Shown: positions 1 through 6,795, counted from the stretch's first letter. The stretch is 10,699 bases of DNA from an uncultured Lachnospiraceae bacterium (GCA_910583965.1 CAJUAE010000060.1:9510-20208), one strand, 5' to 3'. The notes: generated from the sequence alone by a model not told the origin. Translations and numbers: made by a program.

Positions 1-255
1 TTGCGACTGCATTGGATTTTGCTCTGCCTCTGGCGCAACTGGTTTTGTTAGCTCTACTGGTTGTGGCAATGGCTCTATCTTCTGTGTCTCCTCTGTCTCA
101 GTTGGCTTTATTGGTGATACTGCTTCCTGCGACTCCAACTTTGTGCCATACGCAGAAGAATATATGTTTTTATCTTCCTGCGGCTGTGGTTCTGTGCCAT
201 AAAGTGCACTGCCAGAACTATTTTCTTTTGTTTCATATTTGTTGTTTTCTTCCAC
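1..255 (-). CDS. N-terminal part of an uncharacterised protein, cut by the window edge; probable partner of the upstream ABC ATPase
   Basis: This reading frame starts with GTG at 255 and stays open for 85 codons to position 1 without a stop. The start is supported by an AAAGGAG ribosome binding site that lies inside the last codons of the ABC ATPase gene, and only 4 nt separate the two genes, so they are almost surely co-transcribed and translationally coupled. The visible part is hydrophilic and low in complexity, rich in Glu, Pro, Gln, Thr and Ser, with two copies of a YGT-x4-QE motif around residues 19-27 and 36-44. No membrane helix is reached in the 85 residues. In Gram-positive ABC operons the gene after a lone ATPase is usually the permease, so a cytosolic disordered tail ahead of a membrane domain is my inference. 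A DUF4190-like small membrane protein is an alternative. Confidence 0.75.
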   Translation of the reverse strand, partial: MEENNKYETKENSSGSALYGTEPQPQEDKNIYSSAYGTKLESQEAVSPIKPTETEETQKIEPLPQPVELTKPVAPEAEQNPMQSQ

Positions 256-259
256 CTTT

Positions 260-937
260 TTACTCCTTTATCTGTTTCAGTAACGCTTCTCCACGCAAAG
301 TTTTACTGATTTCTCTGCTCACTCCTCCGCTAAGAGCATACACCCTGTCGCACAAATCTAAGTCGGGCTCATCATGTGTAGCAAGAAGAATTGTCCCTCC
401 CATCTGTCGATACAAAGCTAAATATCTTCGGATATCTGCCTTTCCCGGCAAATCAAGTGCTGCGTCTGGTTCATCCAATATTAATATTGGCGGATTTCCC
501 GCAAGCGCGCATCCAATACTAACACGCTTTTTCATCCCTCCTGAGAGTTTTCCCGCCTTTATCTGGCACATTTCGTCTACACCAAGCGCTTTTAAAAAAC
601 CTTGTTCCAATGATTGTCGCAAAGCGTTCGCGTCACGATACCACAAACGCAGATTATCCAACACGCGCAACTCTGGTATCAGATGATTCTCCTGAGGAAC
701 ATATCCCACAAATCGAATAAAATCCTGTTGATTACGAACAACTGTTCCATCAAAATAAATATCTCCACTGTCCGCTTTTCTCATACCAGCAAGAATGTTC
801 AAGAGTGTTGATTTTCCACAACCATTTGTTCCAACAATGCCAACACACTGTCCTGCTTCCGCGCTAATATCCACCCCACAGAGTACTTTCTTCTTCCCGT
901 AGGAACCTCTAATATTTACTGCCTGTAAACGCTCCAC
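260..937 (-). CDS. ABC transporter ATP-binding protein (225 aa)
   Basis: This is a complete ABC nucleotide-binding domain that would hydrolyse ATP on the cytoplasmic face to drive a separate membrane subunit. Motifs seen are Walker A GTNGCGKST (36-44), Q-loop Q82 (VPQE), signature LSGGM (131-135), Walker B ILILDE (151-156), D-loop ALD (160-162) and switch histidine H188 (ATHDE). Length and motif spacing are normal for a single-domain ATPase of the antibiotic, peptide or Na+ export type (CcmA/COG1131-like). The start is GTG at 937, with GGAGGAG four bases upstream. No permease domain is present, and the next gene (255 to 1) is the likely partner. The substrate cannot be told from the ATPase. 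No GntR-type regulator, which often precedes such genes, is present here. Instead the gene follows rep and shares its upstream element. Confidence 0.93.
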   Translation of the reverse strand: MERLQAVNIRGSYGKKKVLCGVDISAEAGQCVGIVGTNGCGKSTLLNILAGMRKADSGDIYFDGTVVRNQQDFIRFVGYVPQENHLIPELRVLDNLRLWYRDANALRQSLEQGFLKALGVDEMCQIKAGKLSGGMKKRVSIGCALAGNPPILILDEPDAALDLPGKADIRRYLALYRQMGGTILLATHDEPDLDLCDRVYALSGGVSREISKTLRGEALLKQIKE

Positions 938-951
938 TCAACTCCTCCAAA

Positions 952-970
952 CTAAAATATAATATTTTAG
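952..970. promoter_or_regulatory. Perfect A+T palindrome just upstream of the ABC ATPase start
   Basis: CTAAAATAT and ATATTTTAG form perfect 9-bp arms around a single central base. The palindrome ends about 14 bp before the GTG at 937 and directly abuts the GGAGGAG ribosome binding site. It could be an operator for a dimeric regulator, a -10 region (TATTAT/TATATT on the minus strand) or a weak 5'-UTR hairpin. In this A+T-rich spacer a 19-bp perfect palindrome is notable but not proof of function. Confidence 0.45.
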
Positions 971-1018
971 CACACTGTTTTTTATTCCTCATATATGAAA
1001 CACTTATTGGTTTTATTA
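968..1018 (-). repeat. Upstream element, copy A (in front of the ABC gene)
   Basis: Read on the minus strand, this segment contains TATGAGGAAT, an A-rich run and TGTGCTA in the same order and spacing (one 1-nt gap) as the segment 2175-2226 in front of rep. The 10-mer core is identical (984-993 here, 2192-2201 there). The sequence 5' of the core is also related, with most differences being transitions. The core lies about 56 bp from the start codon here and 61 bp in front of rep. It could be a shared regulatory element, or the scar of a duplication. Confidence 0.6.
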
Positions 1019-1051
1019 TTGCTGTGTTATCATCAGTCAACGATACCAACA

Positions 1052-2140
1052 CTAATTAGACAAAAGCTGTTTCTCTAGGTCTTCAAAATTCATCTGTGAA
1101 TATGCGGTATCAAGATCTGTATTATTCCATGAAGAACTTTTCTTTTCACCATTAAACTTTGTTGGTTCATTATACCCATTTTTAAGAATTGTCAATGCAT
1201 ATCCAACTTTGTTATCAACTTTCTTTTTCAAAGTATACGACAAAATTTCAATCATCTGTTCGTGTGTGCGATTGTTCGCATTTGCTGTGCGCAAAATGTC
1301 TTTTGCCTCCTTGGGGCTACAATCAAACAGATCGATAATCTCCTGCTCCTCTGCTGTTGTAGGGATTGCCTCTCCATTTTTATCGATTGTCTCATATTCA
1401 ATCACTGTATTATTCCGCCGGATTCGTTTCACTTTAAACCGAACCGCGCTAATGCTATGTTGTCCACTTGGCAGTTTCTCATTAATCAACTCATATTCAA
1501 ATGAAATATCCGTATTTCCGTTGATCTCCTGATAAGGCTTGTCAAGAATCTCACGCTTGACATTGCCGTTGGCATAAGATTCTGGTATCTTCATCATTCT
1601 GCGAAGCTCATCAAAGGAAATGACAAAAACACCTCCATTAAAGGTTTCTTTATCCTTCAACAAATAATAAAGTCTCTTGGAATACTTTTTTGTAAGATTT
1701 AATGGATACTCTATCCGATAGTATGCCCCTTGCTTTGCGGACATAATCATCTCTTTTACTTCTGGATGCAAATCTAATACAATCTTGCTTCGATTTTCAT
1801 CACCGCGCTTTTTCTGATATTTAATCTTACTAAACCATGGATAATAAATATCGGTTCCCTCATCCTCTTTCAAGCGAAATCCAAGTCCTTCAAACTTTTT
1901 CACTGCTTTTTGCAAATAGCTGTACGCATTAGACTCATCATGTAGATTATAGAGATGTTTCACATCACCGATATTAATCTCATAACGCGTATTTTCTTCT
2001 GTGTCATCACCTTCACCGACAATCCCGAGCAGTATATCAAGAATATCATTCTGTCTTCTGTCCAGGTCGTACCTTGCCTCAATAATGGTCTGTGGTCGAA
2101 ATGCCACCTCAGTCCCACCTCTCTTTTTCTTACGATTCAT
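1052..2140 (-). CDS. Replication initiator protein, Rep_3 (RepB/RepA-like) family (362 aa)
   Basis: This protein would bind repeated sites at the origin of a plasmid-like replicon and start its replication in the cytoplasm. The best match to the family is the second winged-helix domain, about residues 150-238: a YSKRLYYLLKDKE helix, FVISFDELRRMM, then KREILDKPYQEIN and NTDISFEYE. A first winged helix fits residues 15-110. A third helical region (about 263-325) ends in NKVGYALTILKNGY, a pattern also seen in phage and plasmid replisome organisers. The tail MNFEDLEKQLL resembles the short acidic-hydrophobic ends of such proteins and may contact the replisome (inference). ATG at 2140 follows AGAGAGG with a 7-nt gap. 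The upstream spacer holds an inverted repeat and imperfect direct repeats that could be Rep sites. No parA/parB, relaxase or toxin-antitoxin gene is adjacent. Confidence 0.9.
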   Translation of the reverse strand: MNRKKKRGGTEVAFRPQTIIEARYDLDRRQNDILDILLGIVGEGDDTEENTRYEINIGDVKHLYNLHDESNAYSYLQKAVKKFEGLGFRLKEDEGTDIYYPWFSKIKYQKKRGDENRSKIVLDLHPEVKEMIMSAKQGAYYRIEYPLNLTKKYSKRLYYLLKDKETFNGGVFVISFDELRRMMKIPESYANGNVKREILDKPYQEINGNTDISFEYELINEKLPSGQHSISAVRFKVKRIRRNNTVIEYETIDKNGEAIPTTAEEQEIIDLFDCSPKEAKDILRTANANNRTHEQMIEILSYTLKKKVDNKVGYALTILKNGYNEPTKFNGEKKSSSWNNTDLDTAYSQMNFEDLEKQLLSN

Positions 2141-2174
2141 TCAATAACCTCTCTCGCAGCTGTTTCCAACTATC

Positions 2175-2226
2175 TAGCACATCGCTTTTTCATTCCTCAT
2201 ACACAAAATATTTGTGTTTTGTATTA
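2175..2226 (-). repeat. Upstream element, copy B (in front of rep)
   Basis: This is the counterpart of the element at 968-1018, with TATGAGGAAT (2192-2201), a run of A and TGTGCTA (2175-2181) on the minus strand. It overlaps the inverted repeat 2201-2217. No good -35 box can be fitted at 17 nt from a possible TATGAG -10 in either copy, so if this is a promoter it is probably weak or activator-dependent. Confidence 0.6.
2201..2217. promoter_or_regulatory. Inverted repeat in the rep leader, candidate Rep autoregulation site
   Basis: ACACAAA and TTTGTGT are perfect 7-bp arms around a 3-bp centre, about 60 bp upstream of the rep start. Rep_3 initiators commonly repress their own gene by binding an inverted repeat related to their origin sites (family knowledge). 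The right half, AATATTTGTGT, recurs exactly in both arms of the hairpin at 6694-6733. Function is inferred. Confidence 0.5.
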
Positions 2227-2438
2227 ACATTTTTTTCGCAAGGATTAAGAAGACTATGTACTTGTTGCCACTTTTCATATAAACTTAATAATAATCCAAT
2301 TTCAACATTTACGCAAGACGATTATATCATTTTCTCTAAAACAGTTATATTCCTATTATTTCATACACCCTATCTAATCTGGGCATAATTTCGTTCATTA
2401 AAGTCGTAAACAGCAACCTAAAGCACCAACAATATCTA

Positions 2439-3683
2439 CTATTTTCCGTAACGCACGATTTCATATTGCACATGAAGTTTTTGCATTTGTTCATCTTCTC
2501 CTAATCCAGCTAAAACCTCAATTTCTATAGGCGATTCATATGGTGCTGGCCTATCTTTTCTGTGTTTTCGTATTATCTTTCTGTATTTGCGCCGAATGCG
2601 CTGCGCTTCACTTTCTATGCCACGCAGACCCATTTTCTGAAAAAATTCTTCTTTGACAAATGCCTTTTCTGGCTCTAACTTTTCAATGATATCTCCATTC
2701 TCATCATGACTGTCACGAAAATCTCGAAATGCCTGACGAATCACACAAAAAACTCCACAAGCAAGCACCATCGTACATCCAAATTCAAGTGCATATAGTA
2801 TGACTTTTAAAAGTTTTGAAGGTTCTCGTGGCGGTTCATCTCCATCCAATAACACCATTATATCCGCTCCTTCTATAGCGGGTGTCTGTAAATTCATCAT
2901 CTCCTCATATGCAAGGGGAGTTGGTCCCATATTTCCAAACCATTGTCGAACATCAGTATATTGCCGCTGCCCAGCCAAAAAAATCGCAGGAAGCATCCCC
3001 ATAAAAAGGAGTATTGAAACTGCACAAAGCATAGAAAAACCAATCCCGTAAATACGATGTCTGGAAATCCCTTTGGTGCGCTTATTAAGACTTAAATAAT
3101 CCTCCACAGCACCTACATACTCATACACTAGTGCTAGAAAAGTATAGACAATCGCACTAAATAACATAATATCGCACAGCACTTTTGCTGTCACACAAAT
3201 TCCAATCAGATAAAGTACAACAAAATACCGCACATGTAAGAGTGCCGGAAGATTTAAAAAACCTAATTCTTCCGGTGCTAATGGGTCTTCTCTCTTTCGC
3301 TTTGCAGCCTTTATTCTGTCGCTAAAACGCATGATAGACACAGCGATTGTTTCTACCAAAATCCCGACATTATAACATATTTGGTACAACCCCCCCTCAC
3401 CATTTCTCTCTGTCAAATACACAAATCCAGAGACAACACATCCCATTGCAGCAAACAAAACAATACATAAGAAAATATACAAAAAAAGACTACGTGTATG
3501 TCTGATAGCATAGTCAGTCACAAAAATAGGGGCTGCAATCAGCAGACATTTCAAATAAAAAACGATTGTTCCTGCTGGGTCTGAAGTATAACATACTGCA
3601 CAGGCAAGTGGAATGAATGCGGCAAAAATAAGCGTAGCATGAAGGTACTCCATAACTTTCATACACCATTTCAAGAACATCAC
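2439..3683 (-). CDS. Polytopic membrane protein with DUF4129-like C-terminal tail (414 aa)
   Basis: This is the third gene of the MoxR-DUF58 operon. About eight hydrophobic helices can be seen near residues 14-32, 38-58, 65-90, 103-118, 150-168, 170-190, 211-236 and 292-315. A soluble region between 237 and 291 probably lies outside the membrane. The C-terminal 70 residues (AQRIRRKYRKIIRKHRK at 359-375, then PYESPIEIE and YEIVRYGK at the end) look like the cytoplasmic DUF4129 domain, which usually accompanies MoxR/DUF58 pairs. The GTG start at 3683 overlaps the DUF58 stop (GTGA) and has AGGAGG 7 nt upstream. The ATG at 3680 is an equally possible start. A transglutaminase-like partner, frequent in these operons, is missing. 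A run of seven G (minus strand, 3390-3396) lies in the coding sequence. The family is not characterised biochemically. Confidence 0.8.
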   Translation of the reverse strand: MMFLKWCMKVMEYLHATLIFAAFIPLACAVCYTSDPAGTIVFYLKCLLIAAPIFVTDYAIRHTRSLFLYIFLCIVLFAAMGCVVSGFVYLTERNGEGGLYQICYNVGILVETIAVSIMRFSDRIKAAKRKREDPLAPEELGFLNLPALLHVRYFVVLYLIGICVTAKVLCDIMLFSAIVYTFLALVYEYVGAVEDYLSLNKRTKGISRHRIYGIGFSMLCAVSILLFMGMLPAIFLAGQRQYTDVRQWFGNMGPTPLAYEEMMNLQTPAIEGADIMVLLDGDEPPREPSKLLKVILYALEFGCTMVLACGVFCVIRQAFRDFRDSHDENGDIIEKLEPEKAFVKEEFFQKMGLRGIESEAQRIRRKYRKIIRKHRKDRPAPYESPIEIEVLAGLGEDEQMQKLHVQYEIVRYGK

Positions 3684-4834
3684 CGCTCCACCTCCTTCAC
3701 CAATATATAAACATTTCCCTTATTTTTTGTATCTTTGTCAATAAAATTTTTTACAACGCGCTCACGCGCCTCCCTTTCCCCTCTGTAAACAGGCACTACA
3801 ATCAGAACTGGTCGCCCTTCTGTATATTGGCTGATACAGTTATACAAAGTACAATCCAAATTTTTTGTAATAAAGAGCAAAAGCGTATCTTCCGAGAGTG
3901 GTCTCTTTAAAAAGGTATCATCAAAACTCCTTTGTATAAGTTGTCCAAAGGGCTCTACCCCATCTTCCTTATCAAATTCCGCAAGAAGGCGCTCAAAGAG
4001 AATACTGTTTCTTTTATTGTTCGATGGTTCAAAAATTTGCCCATTATTTCCATTGTACACAAAACCAACCTCTGTATTTTGGTTTAGTAGCTTTCTGATA
4101 ACTGATGCTGCGAGTGCAATACTCTCCTCCACCAGCTCCTCATATTTTAAGATTCCTGTATCTTCCACATCCAGAAAAATCATTGCTTTCTGTGACTGTA
4201 CAGAATCAAAAGTGTTGACCATAAGTGTACCTGTCTTTGCACTTGCCTTCCAGTTGATAGTCTTCATTGGATCATCTGTTGTATATCCTCGAATTGTACG
4301 AAATGCAAACGGATCCTCATAAAGTCGCCTAGCACACTGCTGTATCCCCAACATACGCTCACACATTGTTATAATTTGTGACACATCTGTCATTTTAGCA
4401 TACACATAAATCTCCGCTGTTGTCTGAATCTTCTTACTGTAACGTTTTCGATACAATAATGTATATGTTGTGATATCCGCATCACTCGCTGTATACTTGC
4501 CGCGTTTCGTACATTTTACAGGAATCTCTCTTGTAATTTTCTGTCTGCCAAGCACCACAAACACATCTCTTTTGTATAGATAGTCACTGATGTTGGTATT
4601 CTCAACATCAATAAAATTAAGCTCTTTTCTTGTGTGAAACCCAACCTCAAGAATCGGAACTGGCATTCGTTTTCGATTTTCAATTCTCTCATAGAGTTTT
4701 GTCTCTTGCCCTGCATACACTACATCTGTGTCAAACCACAATCTTACAAAGATATCCCGCTCCCACTGAAGACGATAAAAAAGCTCCCATAACGTACCAA
4801 CTGTGAACACTCCAAGCAAAAAAACAATAATCAT
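3680..4834 (-). CDS. DUF58 domain protein, MoxR-associated (384 aa)
   Basis: The DUF58 signature is clear at residues 173-206: EDPFAFRTIRGYTTDDP followed by KTINWKASAKTGTLMV. A von Willebrand A-like segment then begins at AMIFLDVED (217-225). One hydrophobic helix at residues 2-18 anchors the protein, and most of it should be cytoplasmic or membrane-associated. DUF58 proteins are thought to be clients or partners of MoxR ATPases in envelope or complex assembly, with no known reaction. I chose ATG at 4834 because it forms an ATGA overlap with the MoxR stop. A TTG five codons upstream (4849) extends the frame but has no better ribosome binding site. The gene ends by overlapping the next start (GTGATG). 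The family often has two N-terminal helices, and only one is seen here. Confidence 0.93.
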   Translation of the reverse strand: MIIVFLLGVFTVGTLWELFYRLQWERDIFVRLWFDTDVVYAGQETKLYERIENRKRMPVPILEVGFHTRKELNFIDVENTNISDYLYKRDVFVVLGRQKITREIPVKCTKRGKYTASDADITTYTLLYRKRYSKKIQTTAEIYVYAKMTDVSQIITMCERMLGIQQCARRLYEDPFAFRTIRGYTTDDPMKTINWKASAKTGTLMVNTFDSVQSQKAMIFLDVEDTGILKYEELVEESIALAASVIRKLLNQNTEVGFVYNGNNGQIFEPSNNKRNSILFERLLAEFDKEDGVEPFGQLIQRSFDDTFLKRPLSEDTLLLFITKNLDCTLYNCISQYTEGRPVLIVVPVYRGEREARERVVKNFIDKDTKNKGNVYILVKEVER

Positions 4835-5763
4835 CTTCTCGCCTTCCAATCCTCTGTTGGCAATTCAGTCTGATTCAAAATTCCTGTGACCACAGAACTT
4901 TTCTGTGTATCATCAAACGCACCAATGAAACGGTGACACAAAACATAATGTGCCACTTCCTTAATATCCTCTGGAACAACAAAATCCCGCCCCTGTACCA
5001 GCGCATACCCCTGTGATGCACGCAAAAGTGCAAGTGTCCCTCGAGGACTAATCCCTGTCCTATTTTTTCTAGTTACCTGCACTAACGCTACAAGATATCC
5101 TCGCAAATCCTCATGTACATAGACTTCACGACATTTTTGTTGAAGAAGTCGAATCTCCTGCGCACCACACACAGCGTCAAGATTCGCAAGTGGTTCTGCA
5201 TTGATAAAACGGTCTAACATTTGACGTTCTTCTGACGCGCTAAGACTGCCCATCGATATTTTCATAATAAAACGGTCTAGCTGTGCCTCTGGCAATGGAA
5301 AACATCCAATTGTCTCCACTGGATTTTGTGTTGCAATTACAAAAAATGGCGGTTCCAAAACTCTTGTTTCCCCGTCAACTGTCACCTGACATTCTGCCAT
5401 GCACTCCAAAAGACTAGACTGTGTGCGTGGTGTTGCACGATTAATCTCATCTGCCAACAATATATTTGTAAATACGAGTCCCTCCTTAAAGACAAACGTC
5501 CCTTTTTCCTGATGAAAAAAAGAAAGTCCAGTCACATCACTTGGCAACAAGTCAGGCGTAAACTGCACGCGATCAAATTTACATCCCATTGATTTTGCCA
5601 ACGCTCGCGCAAGCACTGTCTTACCTGTCCCTGGCACATCTTCCAAAAGAACATGTCCGCCGGCTGCCAGCGCCGCTAAAAGCAATCTTGTCACTTCTTT
5701 TTTGCCAATCATCACCTTTGCAACGTTTTCTTCAATTTTTGACAGTATGCTGATTTCCTCCAT
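4831..5763 (-). CDS. MoxR family AAA+ ATPase (310 aa)
   Basis: This is a chaperone-like AAA+ ATPase of the MoxR/RavA clade, acting on the cytoplasmic side with the DUF58 and membrane proteins encoded after it. Motifs in order are Walker A EDVPGTGKT (41-49), Walker B ILLADE (101-106) followed by INRA, sensor 1 ATQNP (144-148), the EAQLDRF helix with the arginine finger (159-165) and sensor 2 SPRG (239-242). Length is typical. The start was moved to the ATG at 5763, which follows GGAGG by 10 nt. The frame stays open to an ATG at 5862, but those 33 extra residues (rich in Arg, with no family similarity) have no good ribosome binding site and are probably leader. The stop overlaps the DUF58 start by ATGA, so translation is coupled. 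Nested inverted repeats lie in the leader. Confidence 0.95.
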   Translation of the reverse strand: MEEISILSKIEENVAKVMIGKKEVTRLLLAALAAGGHVLLEDVPGTGKTVLARALAKSMGCKFDRVQFTPDLLPSDVTGLSFFHQEKGTFVFKEGLVFTNILLADEINRATPRTQSSLLECMAECQVTVDGETRVLEPPFFVIATQNPVETIGCFPLPEAQLDRFIMKISMGSLSASEERQMLDRFINAEPLANLDAVCGAQEIRLLQQKCREVYVHEDLRGYLVALVQVTRKNRTGISPRGTLALLRASQGYALVQGRDFVVPEDIKEVAHYVLCHRFIGAFDDTQKSSVVTGILNQTELPTEDWKARR

Positions 5764-5867
5764 TAATATGTTTCCTCCGTTTGTCTGTCGCACATAAAAT
5801 CCAAACAATCCTTTTGTAATAACCAATTGCGCAGCACGATACATCCTTCTGCGCGTCGTCAAAAGCC

Positions 5868-5950
5868 TATCAGATGGAGACTGAATCCCGTCACTGATAC
5901 CAATAAGCTACTCACTGCTTATAGAAGTAGGAATCATTTCACATCTGATA
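5868..5950 (-). promoter_or_regulatory. Nested inverted repeats upstream of the MoxR operon, possible structured leader
   Basis: TATCAGATG (5868-5876) and CATCTGATA (5942-5950) are perfect 9-bp arms 65 bp apart. Inside them ATAAGC (5903-5908) and GCTTAT (5917-5922) make a 6-bp hairpin with an 8-nt loop. A second CTGATA at 5894-5899 could pair with TATCAG at 5868-5873 instead, so two folds compete. If transcribed with moxR, this element would sit about 105 nt before the start codon. It matches no riboswitch consensus that I know, and a DNA-level role (operator, attachment site) is equally possible. Confidence 0.45.
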
Positions 5951-6576
5951 TAATAAAATCAAACTCTTATTATGTTTTTATTATAATCCCAAGATTTTAA
6001 AATGTACAGATAAGATAGAAAAAAGCAAGCTTTCATTTTATCCCCAAGCACCGTGACCCTCTTTGCAATTCCTCTTTTCATGATGACTCGACCTTTCTGA
6101 TCACTACTAAATCATTGGGCAATCAACTTTTTCAACGAATTGTGTACTACTCTAATTTGATTGTTTTATTTATAAGTTAAATATTTTAGTTTTTATTTGT
6201 ATAATTACCTTACACTACTTTGGCAAAAAAGTTAATATAGTTTCTCAATAATACTCACAATATTGATACTTAAAATGATTAATTTTGGAAAGGCTTTATA
6301 ATTGATGTATATTGTTATAAATTTTGCAATAATTTTTTTATGCATTATCACCGATATATTTTTTTATTTTTATAAATGTTCTTCTTTTCATAAAGCATAA
6401 AATATATTTAGTGTTCAATAAATATTTTAATAAATAATACATTCATTTAGCGATTACTACTATTTTCCTTTCACAAAAAACTAATATCTACATCTTATTT
6501 ACTAAAATAGACAAATTTGCGTACAAAAATTGTTGCAATTTATGTTTTCAAAAAATCTAATTTTGGCAAATCAAAC
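5951..6576. other. A+T-rich non-coding stretch
   Basis: I see no convincing gene here. The first part (about 6000-6125) is less A+T-rich than the rest and contains a 40-codon minus-strand frame (6081-5959) that is too weak to call. From about 6130 to 6570 the sequence is extremely rich in A and T, with scattered short related phrases such as TTTGGCAAA (twice) and TTGCAAT (twice), but no ordered array. Such a tract could ease DNA melting at an origin, or be decayed horizontally acquired DNA. The sequence alone does not decide. Confidence 0.5.
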
Positions 6577-6601
6577 AACGTATGACCAGCAACCCTACGT
6601 T
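6577..6601. repeat. Short inverted repeat in a GC-richer patch
   Basis: AACGTA and TACGTT are perfect 6-bp arms separated by 13 nt (TGACCAGCAACCC), forming a small island of higher GC in the A+T-rich tract just upstream of the consensus promoter. It may be a hairpin or a protein site. There is no further support. Confidence 0.3.
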
Positions 6602-6617
6602 AAAATGTTTATGCTAC

Positions 6618-6631
6618 AATGAAATTTCATT
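6618..6631. promoter_or_regulatory. 14-bp perfect palindrome next to the -35 box
   Basis: AATGAAATTTCATT is fully palindromic and ends one base before the -35 hexamer at 6633. The position suits an activator or repressor site, or an A+T-rich UP-like contact, for the promoter that follows. Confidence 0.45.
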
Positions 6632-6632
6632 C

Positions 6633-6661
6633 TTGACAATTATTTTAGTATTCACTATAAT
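6633..6661 (+). promoter_or_regulatory. Perfect-consensus vegetative sigma factor promoter
   Basis: TTGACA (6633-6638), a 17-nt spacer and TATAAT (6656-6661) match the housekeeping consensus at all twelve positions with the ideal spacing. Transcription should begin near 6668. The next plus-strand gene starts at 6905, leaving a leader of about 240 nt that contains a strong hairpin (6694-6733) and a weak terminator-like hairpin (6775-6795). The promoter may drive the 912-residue protein, a separate small RNA, or both by read-through. Confidence 0.75.
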
Positions 6662-6693
6662 AAAATTAATACTCATTAAAAGAAACGCAATCA

Positions 6694-6733
6694 ACACAAA
6701 TATTAGCAAAAACTATCCGCTTAATATTTGTGT
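6694..6733 (+). repeat. Long hairpin / inverted repeat with Rep-box-like arms
   Basis: ACACAAATATTA (6694-6705) and TAATATTTGTGT (6722-6733) pair over 12 bp without mismatch. Two further G-C pairs follow after a one-base bulge, and the loop is about 11 nt. It starts some 26 nt after the expected transcription start of the consensus promoter. The 11-mer AATATTTGTGT is identical to the half-site in front of rep (2207-2217), so this may act as RNA structure or as a DNA site for Rep. Confidence 0.55.
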
Positions 6734-6774
6734 AACGATAAAGCGTAAGAAACAACAAATCCAGAAACAACATT

Positions 6775-6795
6775 AATTTGGGGACACCAATTTTT
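6775..6795 (+). terminator. Weak terminator-like hairpin in the leader
   Basis: TTGG (6778-6781) and CCAA (6787-6790) form a 4-bp stem with loop GGACA, extendable by two A-T pairs if one T bulges out, and are followed directly by five T. It is too short for a confident terminator. It could attenuate transcription from 6668 before the gene at 6905. Confidence 0.3.

Larger units (their letters stand above)
2141..2438. other. Intergenic region upstream of rep, with imperfect direct repeats
   Basis: About 300 bp without a gene separates the DUF4129-like gene from rep. Two related sequences in the same orientation are seen at 2227-2247 and 2305-2324. Both begin ACATTT and contain CGCAAG followed by GATTA, with a few bases inserted or deleted between the blocks. 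I see no clear tandem array of iterons and no strong terminator for the gene ending at 2439. The region is A+T-rich and also holds the rep-proximal element and inverted repeat listed separately. It is the closest candidate for a rep control or origin region. Confidence 0.4.

Noticed and set aside
12..686. 224-codon plus-strand frame
   Set aside because: It is the antisense shadow of the ABC ATPase and of the following minus-strand gene. Both of those have ribosome binding sites, and the ATPase has the full motif set.
1032..1050. Similarity of GTCAACGATACCAACAC to GTCACTGATACCAATAA at about 5890
   Set aside because: The only exact match is the 8-mer GATACCAA. Outside it the two sequences diverge, so it is not distinguishable from chance.
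1021..1051. Terminator after rep
   Set aside because: The sequence after the stop (minus strand, from 1051 down) has only TATC/GATA and similar short complementarities and no T-run behind a stable stem.
2141..2438. A tandem iteron array or CRISPR-like repeat upstream of rep
   Set aside because: Only two loosely related phrases (CGCAAG...GATTA) are present, with unequal spacing. There is no regular array here or anywhere else in the window.
5764..5862. 33-residue N-terminal extension of the MoxR frame up to an ATG at 5862
   Set aside because: It has no good ribosome binding site and an Arg-rich composition unlike MoxR N-termini, while the ATG at 5763 has GGAGG and begins with the expected family helix.
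5959..6081. 40-codon minus-strand frame beginning MKRGIAKRVTVLGDK
   Set aside because: The ribosome binding site is only AAAGG at a long spacing, there is no recognisable promoter, and the second half is plain A+T-rich translation. It would need conservation or proteomics to be called.
6582..6776. 64-codon plus-strand frame in the A+T-rich gap
   Set aside because: It runs across the consensus promoter and the long hairpin, begins upstream of the expected transcription start, has no ribosome binding site, and reads as low-complexity Ile/Lys/Asn.
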